Shown: in pieces, positions 22,175-34,189 of the stretch
How the letters are laid out: the number at the start of each line of letters is the position of its first letter
How positions within the stretch are numbered: the first letter of the stretch is position 1
Assembly: GCA_035578175.1 (NCBI GenBank)
Contig: JAQMRL010000003.1
Coordinates: 91,056,469-91,120,468, forward strand
DNA: 64,000 nucleotides
Direction: 5' to 3'
From: Catonia carolina
Taxonomy: Eukaryota; Arthropoda; Insecta; Hemiptera; Achilidae
The notes under the pieces: generated by a model
Seen by the model: the letters and a program-made list of their open reading frames with translations, nothing else
The model's database searches: none
What the model was told of the DNA's origin: nothing
Position numbers and translations under genes: made by a program

Positions 22175-25100
22175 GACGTTTCAAAAGTATTCACTTCATT
22201 TAGATTATAGTAGTTTCTAACTAGTTAGCAGTCTTTAAAACCTGTTTACACATTAAAAAAGGTCGAAACACAAAACTTCAGATCGTCCCTCGTGAAACGT
22301 ACGAACGCAACAAACTAAACAGAACAACATCACTTTCAAACACAAAAATAATCAGATTAGTTGCAGATATTGGACTAACGTGATGTTAATATGTGGATGA
22401 GGAAATCAAGAACTAACTCAACAATTTATTTATCAACGATATAAGAAAGTCTTCTGACAGAACAGAATTAAAACGGCAAACAAGAGAAAAATAAACTACG
22501 TCAAAAACTAATTCATTTCTTTAGAAACCAAATCAGGATTAGGTTCAGTTAGGATTAGGTTCAGTTTAGGATTTTAGGTTCAGTTTTTTCGTATTTATAT
22601 TATCTAATGTAAATGCCGTACTAGGTGAAACTAAGATATAATTAAATCAGAGGTGAAGTTCAAGTACTATTGCATAACTGTATCAGTTAATGCCAGATAA
22701 ATATTTAGCCGCAAAAATAACGCTGCTAAAATTTTTGACCCTACTACATAGTCATGATTAGTTCACTCCAGAGAACTAATAACATAAGCAGTTGGTGCTC
22801 TTCCATCAGATACTTTTATCATTTAGTTTCTGTTTCTGCCATTAGTTTGCAGAGCCAACCAAGTTTGTTATGATTGCACTTGGTTGACGTAAGATAAAAC
22901 ATTTACCCAAATAATTTCTTGATAAGTAAATGTTTTTTAATACTTTATAATACTTTCACATAAAATATAACTAGTGTAACATAAATTAAATTATTTATTA
23001 GGTAATATGTTATAAAAAAATTAAGAAATATGCCTGAACTCAAGTGATACCATCATGCATGTAGGACGAGTTGGAAATATTGAGATTGCATCCAAGACAC
23101 AAAATATTTATCAATAAATTGAATAAAAACCACAGAAGTATTTTTGAAGTTGTTATTTTTAGACTTTAAGGTATCAGTGGCTGTCAGTAATTTATGTAAG
23201 AATTATACCATGACGAAAACCTGGATATGCAGATGATGAGGTACTTTCCAAACAAAAAACGAATCGCCGTCCCAAAAAAGCCTTTTGAGGTAAGAGATGA
23301 TTGAGTATGGGATTATTAAAAAAGTACCGCTTGTAAATTTTATCTTCACATAGTTACTGCACGTGTAGTACATAGGATGGTATTAGAGTGGAGAAGATGT
23401 TTAAGAGAAAAAGAGGACGTCAGCGGGATAGCATGATCAGGATGGATGTTTAGAGGGGTTGCAACGAGACTTTCTTGCGTTAGTCCAGCGTTTTCGCACC
23501 GTACTCCCACAACACCGATGCCCCACTTTCCAATACCATGACCTGTGCTATTGCACATTCACGTTACACGAAGTTGTAAGGATTTAAGTGTCAACAAAGC
23601 AAGCAACTTGGTGTTATGGTAGAGCTACTTAAGTCAAACGCTATTCAAATGCAATAAATGCAAGTAACCTGTTCAGCTAAAGTGAATGGTAAACTTTCAT
23701 AAAAATAATTCAAAGTTAAGGATATCCAAGTCGATAATGAACTGAAAATTATCATTAAATTCTACATATATCATTTTCACTTTTGTATTTTTATGATTAA
23801 AGAAGTTCCGTTAGTCCATGCACTCATATGGCATCACCTATTTTAACCACCTGAATGTGAAAACAATCTAGAAGTAATAATAATCTATAACCAATATATG
23901 AATTGTTTTTCTTAGCTGAAAAAGAAATGAATGCGTTAAAAGGTTAAGAAAAATCAAAAATAAAAATGAAAGACCGGAAATATGGAGACATGTTGGTGTC
24001 GAATTTTGGCCGTTGTAAAAGGAATATTTTATCTCAGATATGACACGAACGTCGCATATTTCCAAAGCGTACTAATAGTTGGTACAAAACGCAAGTCCTG
24101 CGAAAAAGTTTTCAATTAATAAGAATTCCAGATTTTTTTTAACTTCCTTACATTACCACTGTAATAAAGTAGTATTTTTCTGAAAGTAATTTTATTAAAT
24201 ATGATTATTCAAAAGTTGATTGGAAAATTTTATTTAAGATAGGGTAGTAATAAAAAATAAAAGGTACTTCGATTTTGATATTGAGATGGAAAAAATGTGA
24301 GCAGCTTTCTTTTGAATAACATAATATTATATTAGACTTACGTACGTGAATATCTATATACATATACGTAGCAGAAGAATTTATTTGTAGCTCTCATCAG
24401 ACCAACCCTTCGCTTTTCCAAGACAATCATCTCCGCTTTTCTTATCTCTTATTCCTTAAACCTTCCTTCTCCTTTTCCTTATTCCTTTTTCAGCAGAACA
24501 AATTGTTTCAGGGCCTGACTTCCAACCGTACTGCCTACAATGCATCGTCTTGTCTTTCAAAATATCCAGTGTAGTTCGTAAAGGAGTACGTACAGCATTT
24601 CACGTGTCTTTTTCGGTTAATTTATATTCATTTTTCTTTTACTATCTGTCAGTAACTCTTACCATTAGAACGAGAATAATAAGTGTGTAATATTTTAAAT
24701 ACTTTTAGTATTTAAATTATTTTATTTACGTGCAGAAACATGTTGAGAAACGATCAAAATAATTAGCTACAGACTGGAAATATAGCGATTTGCTGGTTAT
24801 ACGAGTTAGCCGTAATAAAAAAAATCTCAGAGATAGACGTTGATAACATCAAAATGTACTAACTCTAGTTTAAAGAAATATACCAAATAAATAACTTTGT
24901 AAATTACCTAAATATCGATAAGTTTTTCAAATTATATCAACAGTAAAAGACTGAAAGTTGTTGAATATATTTTAAGGTTTCGAATTTGTCGACTATCTTG
25001 GTTTGAATATTGTAAATTTTACTCTCAGAGAAAAAAAATTCACGTAGTCTTTAAAATGAAAATTAAGACAAGAGATTAGTTTTTCAACTATTATTAGATA

Positions 25101-25549
25101 GAGAACTTATTCTTAATCTAGAAACAATCTTTAAATAAAAACAAAATACTTAGGCTATATGCCACGAGAAGAAAAACCTGAAGAACATAATATAAAATAC
25201 CATTATAAAAATTTGGTGTGGAACACTCGAATGAATTTCTCTAAGCAATGTAAAACAGGACCAATTTTTATAAAAATGTATAAAAAATTGATAACTGCTT
25301 CAAAGCGGTGCAATATAAAATAATAATATTCGAAAAATAGTTGTAGGCCTACTTAACTTTAAAAAGCTTTCATCATTAGTATTTTTGCCAAATTCAAACA
25401 CTAAATTCAGATGACATTTATTTCTTGACTAACTTCAGAATAATATTTTTTACCAAGTTTTATAAAAATATTCACCCATTTTACAAAAATTCTTTTTTTG
25501 AAAATCTATTTTTTACCGATTTCAATGAGTGAAATATTAAAAAAACCAT
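22175..25549. other. AT-rich DNA, no gene recognised
   Basis: Holds the short tandem repeat at 22.53 kb, a GC-richer patch at 23.36-23.57 kb with an unassigned 70-codon minus frame, and a pyrimidine-rich stretch at 24.38-24.5 kb. Confidence 0.5.
22530..22588. repeat. Short tandem repeat GGATTAGGTTCAGTT
   Basis: Three to four degenerate units of a 14-18 bp motif (AGGATTAGGTTCAGTT). Confidence 0.75.
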
Positions 25550-25965
25550 TAATAGCCGTTGAACTAAGCTCTGTGCAAAAAGACTTGTAATAAAAATTGT
25601 TTTTCTTTTAATTTTCTACAATTTTAATTAGCCTGTACATGCTTTTGCTTCAAAATGCATAAATATAAAAGATGCTACATTAAAAGAACATTATCTACCA
25701 AGAGAACACAGCTTTCCCACAAATTTTCAAGATATACCACTTACCCCATTTTTTATGGCAAAATCATCATTTCGTTAAGTATCATAGCATTTAGTGTCGC
25801 ATTTTGTATCCCATTTTTGTACGTAGTAAATGATTTTAATCAAATTCGTCGAACCCGTTTTTGAGAAAATTGCAAAAACGCGAAATTTGTATTAATAAAC
25901 TACTACTACCTTCGGTAGACCGATTTTGATGAAAATGTTCATAAAAATCACATTCAAAAATACAA
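25550..25965 (-). repeat. Interspersed repeat of the 3.0-kb family, partial copy
   Basis: Contains CTAAGCTCTGTGCAAAAA, CGTTTTTGAGAAAATTGC, ACTACTACCTTCGG and CCGATTTTGATGAAAATG in the family order but stops before the microsatellite half. Confidence 0.6.
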
Positions 25966-26055
25966 ACGAAATAAAACTTGATATTGAATCAATTTTTAAA
26001 AATGCTCGCTTTCATATCTGCCCTTACTCATGAGAAATAAACTTGAGTTGATGTT

Positions 26056-26873
26056 GCCTATGAAACCATGCCATAAGTCGCTGAGCGTAATTTCACAGGA
26101 GAGACTAAAACAGCTGTATATGTCAAAACTATCAATTTTTAGATTCTTACGCTATCTGTTGGTTAAATCTTTTAACTACCTTTTAAATACAAAATATTTA
26201 TTACCAACATAACAGAAACCAGAGAAAAATATTCATAAAGAAAGAACTGCGCAAAAACAGAAACCATGCCATAAGTCGGCCTTAGTAAATTTCCATTGCG
26301 ACTTACGGCATGTTTTCATTTTAGGCTGGTTTTCTTTAAAAAATGCTTAATTGCCTTCATAAAAATGAAATATTATCATTTTGTTTAGCATTTTATTTAT
26401 TTAAAATTATTTTTTTTTAATTTTTAATACTGTAAAAAATTAAAAACTATTTGTTTCACTGTTGGTAGTAGTAACAGCTGTTCAAGCTATACCTATGTGT
26501 TTGCTGTTTGGAATAAGCGATTTGTATTACGTTATTATACTATAACAATTGTTATTTTAGATATGATTTAAGTGGTTTAAGATGGAAAAGTACAGCAGTG
26601 AAAGATGCGTATTAGATATTCTTAATACGTGCCCTTTAGGTGGCAATTTAAGTGATGAACTGCAAGCAGTTTTCTGCTTGCAGTTGCAAACTTTAACAGC
26701 CGTTTTCCGAAAACTAGTGTTTTTAATTAACTAAGTTCAAAAAAGCACCAAAAATTCATTTTTCTATGTAGAAAGTTGATTTTTATTTTAAAATACTCAT
26801 AATTTTATGTAGTTTTAAGATCAGTAATAAACAGAAAAATGATTTTTCCAACTTATGGCATGGTTTCATAGGC
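26056..26873. mobile_element. Candidate inverted-repeat element
   Basis: A 23-bp sequence (GCCTATGAAACCATGCC at its start) at 26056 recurs inverted at 26851-26873, 818 bp in all. A shorter internal palindrome of the same core (CATGCCATAAGTCG ... CGACTTACGGCATG) is at 26266-26312. No target duplication was found and there is no transposase ORF. It may be a MITE with nested rearrangement. Confidence 0.5.
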
Positions 26874-27472
26874 CGCATCACAGATAGTAAAAAACAATAC
26901 ATATCTACCATAATGTTAATTACATCAAAACATGGAGCGAACGTCAGACACAACCGCCTGATGTGATACTAATGGCCAATATGGAGCAAATCAACAAAGA
27001 TGATCAACCTATGAAAATGGAAAGCGAAATTTATTTGTGTTTAATAACATAACTTTTCTTTATTTTTGTTTAACTACGTAAAAAAAATTATTACATTTTA
27101 ATTCAATCAGAAAACTTTCCGATTTCTCGAATTAAAACAAAATTAAGTTTATACGTTACACTGTAGTGTAATCCGAAGATTACACTAATTAGGTTTTCTT
27201 TTTTGTGTTACACGTACACTCTTCCATCCATACACAGTTCATTTAAGTATGAAATATAGATGTAAAACAAATTAAAATAGCAATTCATCTGTCCGGTGTA
27301 ATGAGACAAATTTAACTGTCATCTGGATTTGTTTATATATGAGTCTATTGAAGTAAATATAAATAAAGTCCAGCTGATTAAAATAAAATATTTAAAAATT
27401 ATTTAATTTGCATAAACAAAATATGGTTACTAAGCAACTAAGAAGAAGAAAATAAAAAAATTGTAAATTAAT
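26874..27472. other. AT-rich DNA up to the LINE target site
   Basis: No ORF or element recognised. Confidence 0.5.
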
Positions 27473-27485
27473 TTAATGGGGCGTA

Positions 27486-29613
27486 CGAAGGCCTAAAAGA
27501 ACTTGAAGAGAGAATGGTTGCAGCAGCAAGTAGGATAGCTCCACAGAGAAGAAGACCGAGACATGTCTGGTGGAACATGAAATGCGACGAGGCGATTGAA
27601 ACAAGACAAAGAGCATGGCAAGTATGGAAATCACACCAGACAAAAGAAAAATTTGAAACATTCATTCAAACTAGAAAAGAAACGGCCAAAACTATCAGGA
27701 AGGTCAAGAGGGATCACATGAAGAAAGACCTAGCGTCAATTGAATCTGACTTCAAGAAAAACAACACCCGTGACTTTTACCGGAACTTCAAAAAGACCGT
27801 GACCAGATTCACACCACCTAGTCTCAACTTTCGGAATCCAAGTACAGGAACACTGGCCCACAGTAATGAGGAAAACTGCAAAATCTTGGCGGACTACTTT
27901 AAAAACCTGCTCAACTGCGCAGGCCCGACTGAAACCTTCGAATTTCGAACCAACAAAGTAAACCCGGACTCGGAACCACCGAACCTCGAAGAAGTCAAAG
28001 AAATCATCAAATCCCTTAAGAATAACAAAGCACCAGGTGAAGATGGGATCATTGCAGAGTACTGGAAACTTCTGGAGGACCGTCAGCTCGGACTTCTGGT
28101 TAAAACTTTGCAGAAGGTGTGGGAGACCGAAGAAATCCCAGAAGAATGGACATCGGCACTCATCCACTCTCTACACAAAAAAGGGGATAAGACCGACACT
28201 AACAACTATAGAGGAATTTCACTATTGCCGGTCACATATAAAATCTTCTCGAAGGCCCTACTGACAAGAGCAGATGATCAACTCGACGTGCAGCTCGGTG
28301 AATACCAAGCGGGCTTCAGGAAATCTCGGTCATGCCCCGAACAAATCCGGAACCTCAAACATGTCATCGAACACTGCAGAGTCCGACAAAAGCCACTGAC
28401 TATCGTATTTGTTGACTTCAAAAAAGCTTACGACTCCATAGACAGGGAATCACTGCTCGGGATACTAGAGGAATTCGGACTAGACAACAAAACGAGAAAA
28501 CTTTTCGCGAAGACTATCAACAATACGCAGTCCAAAGTCAAGTTCAGAACTTGTATCTCCGAGCCTTTTGAAGTAAAGTCAGGAGTAAGACAGGGAGATG
28601 GACTCTCCCCACTGGTGTTCAATTGTGCTCTCGAGAAGGTCATCAGAGAATGGAGGAAAACGGCACCAAGAGGAGTCAAACTCGGAAGAGAACTTGAGAT
28701 CAACTGCTTAGCCTTTGCGGATGACCTGGCACTCCTGGCGAACTCAGAAGAGGAGGCGATCACACAAGTCGAAACTCTACATGAACTAGCGGTCAAGATC
28801 GGGCTCCAAATATCGTACGAGAAAACGCAGTACATCTCCAACCAGAAAACGGATCGGACACATTTCAAGACCAAACATGGAAAAATCCAGAGGGTGACCA
28901 GGTTCAAATACCTTGGCGAATGTATTGAACCAAACAACAATGAAAAATATGCAATAGAAAACCGAGCCAACAAGTTTGAAGTAGCGTGCAGACTGACGTC
29001 TCAGATATACAATAAAAAATCCATCTCCAAAAATGCAAAAATAAGACATTATCATACAGTGATTCGACCGGAAGTTCTCTACGCATCAGAATGCCTCGCA
29101 CTTAGACAGAAGGCTCCATTAGAAAAACTAATCCGTAAAGAAAGAAGGATCATCCGCAAGATTTTAGGGCCCAAATACAAAGAAGGAGAATATAGACTCC
29201 GCAGTAATGAAGAAGTCTACCAACACACAGAAAAAATCACATCCATCATGAAGAAACGAAGAATTGCTTTCTACGCACACACAGTGAGAATGAACGAGCA
29301 TAGGCTCTCAAAACAAATCCTGAACTACAAAGAAAAATTGAAAAATCCCGATGGATGGCTCAAAGAGATAAAAACAGACTGCAACAAACTCCAGATAACG
29401 GAGACGGACATCATACAAAGAACACCTCTCAGACATAAACTCAAACTAGTGCTCCAGGAAGAGGACAGTAAAAGATCAAGACCTAAATGGTCGGAAGAAC
29501 GAAAACGTGACTTTTCCAAGAAAATGAAAGAATACTGGGCGAAGAGGAAAGCACAGAAGAAAAACTGAGAAATCGCGGTCCTTTGTAGGCCATAACGTAA
29601 ATAATAATAATAA
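27486..29613 (+). mobile_element. 5'-truncated non-LTR retrotransposon (LINE) with target-site duplication
   Basis: The insertion is bounded by a perfect 13-bp direct repeat TTAATGGGGCGTA (27473-27485 and 29614-29626) and ends in a short TAA-repeat tail (29599-29613). It lacks the N-terminal endonuclease, starting within the linker before the RT, as expected for abortive target-primed reverse transcription. The ORF inside has no stops, so the insertion is recent. A relative occurs on the minus strand at 48.5 kb. Confidence 0.9.
27514..29568 (+). CDS. LINE reverse transcriptase (partial ORF2, endonuclease missing)
   Basis: 684 codons from the first ATG; the frame is open back to the insertion edge, so the ATG is probably not the natural start. 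RT landmarks: NNYRGISLLP (~residue 228), QAGFRKSRSCPEQI, VDFKKAYDS (motif A Asp, ~300), SGVRQGDGLSP (motif B, ~356), LAFADDLALL (motif C catalytic Asp pair, ~403), then FKYLGECI. The C-terminal basic region ends KKMKEYWAKRK. It copies element RNA at nicked DNA. The clade is uncertain: the text resembles the endonuclease-type insect LINEs often annotated as craniofacial-development-protein-like. Without the endonuclease domain this copy should be unable to move on its own. Confidence 0.88.
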   Translation: MVAAASRIAPQRRRPRHVWWNMKCDEAIETRQRAWQVWKSHQTKEKFETFIQTRKETAKTIRKVKRDHMKKDLASIESDFKKNNTRDFYRNFKKTVTRFTPPSLNFRNPSTGTLAHSNEENCKILADYFKNLLNCAGPTETFEFRTNKVNPDSEPPNLEEVKEIIKSLKNNKAPGEDGIIAEYWKLLEDRQLGLLVKTLQKVWETEEIPEEWTSALIHSLHKKGDKTDTNNYRGISLLPVTYKIFSKALLTRADDQLDVQLGEYQAGFRKSRSCPEQIRNLKHVIEHCRVRQKPLTIVFVDFKKAYDSIDRESLLGILEEFGLDNKTRKLFAKTINNTQSKVKFRTCISEPFEVKSGVRQGDGLSPLVFNCALEKVIREWRKTAPRGVKLGRELEINCLAFADDLALLANSEEEAITQVETLHELAVKIGLQISYEKTQYISNQKTDRTHFKTKHGKIQRVTRFKYLGECIEPNNNEKYAIENRANKFEVACRLTSQIYNKKSISKNAKIRHYHTVIRPEVLYASECLALRQKAPLEKLIRKERRIIRKILGPKYKEGEYRLRSNEEVYQHTEKITSIMKKRRIAFYAHTVRMNEHRLSKQILNYKEKLKNPDGWLKEIKTDCNKLQITETDIIQRTPLRHKLKLVLQEEDSKRSRPKWSEERKRDFSKKMKEYWAKRKAQKKN

Positions 29614-29626
29614 TTAATGGGGCGTA

Positions 29627-31302
29627 AAACCTCAAGCTGACAACATGCTTTATTAGAACGTCCTATTCATTTATTCATTTATTCATTCATTCATTCATTC
29701 ATAATTATTTAGAAAAATATATAAATAATATTACAATGATATAATAATACTACAATAATATAAATGATAATATGTGAACATGCATATATAAACTAAAGAA
29801 TTGTGAAATTTTATGAGTGTGGGGCTGAATATCAACCAACATAGTAGGTCCTACATTTATTCATTATATTGAGTATATGAGAAAATGATAAATGTACAAA
29901 GATTAGTTGAATTTTGTTTATAAATAGTAACTTATTTTATTGATAAATTAACGATTGTTAAGTTGTTTTATATTTGATTATAAATACTATACATAAAAGA
30001 AAGATTTACGTAACAAATAAACTATTTAATGTAAATAATGTTTTTATTGAACGAAATAGGAAACAAGGTAAATGGAAAAATAAGAAAATCAAACTTGAAA
30101 GCTGATGCAACACCAATAAAGAAAATGATATATAAATAATAATCTATTACAAAGATATTATTGCAAAATTTGTCATACCCTTGTGGGGATTAAATTGTTT
30201 TATTACACCGGTTATTCAAAATTGATTCTTTTAAAGCTAAAAAGACATACAAGAAACGTTCGACCATAAACATATGAGGAACGATAGGAGGGACGTTCTA
30301 TAGTTAACGAGACAAATTAATGCGGATACAAAACGGTTTAATCAATGTCAAAGAACCTTATTAAGGATCCAGTTGGCAATCTTGGTAACTATGTTAATTA
30401 ACAAGTCGATAATAATTAATACAAACATAACCTCTTACGTGTAAAAGCACTAGTCAGAGTTATCTCCTCTGAGAGTAATGAATTTCATTATACAGCCAGA
30501 CGTTGTGGTGAATGAAGTGAAAGTATCATTTACAAAGTGGAAAGTAGGTAATTTTCTTAGGGCTTGGCATGCTGATAAGCATATTTTCCCACTCAGTGAC
30601 GAAGGTATGAGAAACCATCTCACTCCTCGTTTTACTTGACTAGCCTTTCGGCTGATGACCTAAACAACAACACAAACTTTTTTATAAATTTCGAAATGTC
30701 AGCTCCGGTTGAAACGTGTACGCCCGAAGAGCAACGTTCACTAGTAATTCTTCCCATCTACAGATGTAAAACTGGCGAAATTATACTCAAGAATGTTGAA
30801 ATAATATAGTAAAAAGTATTTCAACCGAAGTAACGTGTATAAGTAAGAGGAACAATTGTTTAATACGGATTTCGTCATTTAACCTCCAGATTCGTCCCTC
30901 CAAAACAAAATCAGAACTTGTCCGATTGTCTGAGGCACGTAAGAACCAATTTTTTTACTATTTAGAAGTACAATCTGCCGTGAACATTGAGTACTATTCT
31001 AACATGCTATAACAGAAAAAAGGACCCACGACAAGAGAAAGACTTAAGGGTGATCTTTCAAAAGGTACACCCCGCACGCTCAGAGAACAAAATAAAGATT
31101 TGGGAAGTTTTGTTGGGTGGTGTTTCCACAATTTCTTTTATTGCCCAGACTGTGACCAGTCTGATTTTAATCTGTTCAGTTAGCTCAAAAAAAATTTACA
31201 AGGCAGTAATTCAACGACAAAGAATCGTTCAAACAGCATTGTAAAAACTTCTACGTTATACGAGAATTTCATTGTCAATGGCTAAATAATTTTTTCTCTA
31301 CG
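29627..31302. other. AT-rich DNA, no gene recognised
   Basis: Starts with the (ATTC)n tract. A short GC-richer stretch at 30540-30670 (CTTTCGGCTGATGACC) looks like the 3' end of an old dispersed repeat but was not identified. An 85-codon plus frame at 30987-31244 has no family signature. Confidence 0.45.
29663..29702. repeat. (ATTC)n microsatellite
   Basis: Tandem TTCATTTA/TTCA units just downstream of the LINE's right target duplication. Confidence 0.85.
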
Positions 31303-31306
31303 TTAA

Positions 31307-31852
31307 CCCTTTATAGGTCTTTGGTAAGTATAACCACTGGTAATATGGTCGATTTTTTTAAGAATAAGTTATGCAGTTGAACCCTATTGGCATTTTATGG
31401 TTTTATATAAATATTCTTTGGTAAGTAAGCTATCCACATTTGAAATTAGTGCGCAGCGACCATTTGCTTCATGAGTTACATGAATGTAGTAAGGATTCAT
31501 ACCAGCGTACGCAACCGTGTTGTTTTTTTGTTACTTTTGTACAGTGCTTGTAAAATTCGACTTTTAACGGGAAAGCAAGCATTCATTCTAATATAAAATT
31601 AAGATAAGTTATTTTACACATTTTTTTGTTATATAGGACTACAAGTTGTTTTAATAAGCATTTATACCACAAACATTATATGATCCATTTCAATAAACAT
31701 TCGTTGGTAAGTATACTTACCAGGGCTTAACATAAAAAAAGAAATATTTTACTATTTTGGTACTAGAAATACATTATTCAAGTCCCTGTAAAACAAATTT
31801 AACATTTTTTACAACTTGTACATTTTTCCCCGTAGTACTGCCCTATAAAGGG
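31307..31852 (+). mobile_element. piggyBac-type MITE, copy 2
   Basis: 546 bp starting TTAA-CCCTTTATAGG and ending CCCTATAAAGGG-GTAA (one base off TTAA). Aligns to copies at 16.4 kb (inverted) and 38.1 kb, including the shared internal stretch GCGCAGCGACCATTTGCTTC. Confidence 0.85.
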
Positions 31853-32603
31853 GTAATTCATCTCATTAATTATTAAACATCTCTTGTATTTATAATATAT
31901 GCAGTCAAAAGGATTAAACAAATTTGTATAATAACAATATTTGAACTAATAATGGCGTGAGTAGTGGAAAACCAGTTGGTAATTTACTATATAATAATGG
32001 AAAATCGTAATAATAGTGCTCGTTGTCAAATAATTAATAGCGGGTAGTAAACAACAAGATATCTCTCAGAATATTCACAGATGTTACAATAATTTGCATG
32101 CAGTAATATCTCAACTCGTTGTTGAATGTTCTATAGTGTATGTATTTTGTAGCTTAATGCCTTAAGCAAGGATGTATGTACTAGTATGTATACGGAAAGC
32201 ATTCACATATATTCAAACTAACACAAATGCACTCCATTCCTCAGGAGTTAGGATTCCTCAAACTCTTGTATTATCTACATACTGTATCCAAATATATACA
32301 TACAACCCTTATTGCTTACTTAGATTTTGTCGTAAAGGAATTGATCCCTTTTCAAATACACCCTTTTAGCTCATCATAAAACCTGTACCTTATTTTTTTA
32401 AAATAGAACTGGAAATGTTTTCTTATTTCAAAAAGAATAAAAGTAACAGGGATTTAACAAAGTGTAGAGATAAATCGTAGACAAGAAAAATATATGGCTA
32501 AGACCTTCTTCATATTTTCAGAAAAATAAATTTTAAATTTTATATTCTGAATTGTTTTAATATAATTATATCTGTTAATATAAATGATAATTCACAGAAT
32601 AAG

Positions 32604-32778
32604 ATGTTGGTTAACGTGCTCGCCTCTCATCATGCGGTCCTGGGTTCGAATCCCACTCAGGCTCGGCATATTTTCATACGTTACAAAAAATCATTACATC
32701 CTCATTACACACAGTTACACCCCAACGTCATCGTTAATGACCTTGCAGTTGATGCGACGTTAAATAAATTTAAAAAAA
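32604..32778 (+). mobile_element. tRNA-derived SINE, plus-strand copy
   Basis: GTTAACGTGCTCGCCTC, CTGGGTTCGAATCCC (B box), then a body ending GTTGATGCGACGTTAAATAAA and an A tract. Nine-base matches AAGATGTTG at 32601 and 32779 may be the target duplication, though part of the left one also fits the SINE head. Confidence 0.82.
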
Positions 32779-33044
32779 AGATGTTGATAAAAATATTGTG
32801 ACAGAATCTACTGGATTGTTCGCGGAGGTTCCAGAATTCCATTCATAAAAATAGTTAAGGAATAATAAAAATAACAATACATAAAAGCAACAGTGAATGA
32901 CAATTTTACAATGATGACCATAAAGGTGTGTCTACTATAAAAGTTCAGGTATTGCGTACAGCTATTATGGGGGGGGGCAGGTTGTTTACGTTTTCTATTT
33001 ACAAAAGACCTATTCTTGACCTGTTTACTACGGATTTTTCTAGC

Positions 33045-33554
33045 ATTCATTAATAAAAGGTTATTTATTTTTTGTACTTTATTGTTTGCATGATTTCTCT
33101 ACTTTTCTCTGGAACTATCTTTGTCAAAAGGTATATAAAGAGGCCCCGAGCGGGGTCCAGTCAGTTAGTATTCGTGTGATCTTTGCCGAGCGATTATCGA
33201 GGTGCGTAAACAGATTACGTATCCAAGTAACGATTGTTATACCGTCTTTGTGAATGTATGGTATTGTGTAAAGTTAAAGTGCAGTCTTGGTAAATTCAGT
33301 TTGTGTTTTGTATGTTAGTGTAATCTATAAAAGGGATTGTAAGTAGGCTAAGTAAGTTATTAAGTTATTTATTGTTTGTCATTTATTTTAAGTGAATTAT
33401 TAAATAATTTATTGTATTACTTAATTATAATTAGTTTAATTATTTATTTCGTAATCTTTTAGTGCAATAAATATTTGTAATTGTAAACTTTAGTGTATTA
33501 ATTATTTAATTACCTAGATCCCGAAACGGACCTTAGCAATAAGTGTCACAATAT
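33045..33554 (+). mobile_element. Solo LTR
   Basis: 510 bp bounded by CTAGC on each side (33040-33044, 33555-33559). TATA box TATATAAAG at about 33131, AATAAA near 33462, end AAGTGTCACAATAT. It matches the minus-strand repeat at 63504-64000 from end to end. There is no internal coding region nearby, so recombination between LTRs is likely. Superfamily not determined (probably Gypsy or a relative). Confidence 0.75.
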
Positions 33555-34189
33555 CTAGCAAACACTCCACCTACGCTTGTTGCGCTTCATAGTCCCGGTT
33601 AATTAAACTTAATTTGATTGATTCCTCACCAACTTTACATGTTGAAAACCAAATCACGACTTTTTGTTGAGCGGTACTGCACTGTACTGTAAATGACACC
33701 TATTTTCTGACTATATTATACCTGACTGCACAATACTGCAACGTTTATTCCAGGTTTTCCGGGATCTGATTATTATAAATAAGGAAACTTCCTTCTAACC
33801 ATATAACAAATATTTATTAACAAATTATTTTTTTACAGTATTATTTATGTATCACTACGTGTAAATTACAATAGATCTATACTACTTAACTGCCAGCTAA
33901 CTTTAGTTTGCTGGCAGTTCGTAAAACGTAAACTAAAATAAATATGCTCATTTACAATAGATTAATGAATGAATCTGCTTACAACAGACAAACACTGGCT
34001 GCTCGATACGGAAAACTACTACAATCGCAACGTGTCATGTACAAAATTGATTTAAATATCTTACATAATAGCCAACTAACAGCACAGGCTTCAGAACCGA
34101 TTGTTAATGTTTACAACTAACTCACAACGATTTAACCAATACTTCTCTGATTTTAACCGTAAGGTAAACTGTTTATATATCCCCTCCTT

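Noticed and set aside
23346..23558. 70-codon minus frame in a GC-richer patch
   Set aside because: Unrecognised, short, no supporting signals.
27736..29519. Minus-strand frames (143, 181, 89 codons and others) opposite the LINE RT
   Set aside because: Shadows of the RT coding frame.
30987..31244. 85-codon plus frame as a gene
   Set aside because: No motif, no neighbouring exon with splice signals, AT-driven composition.
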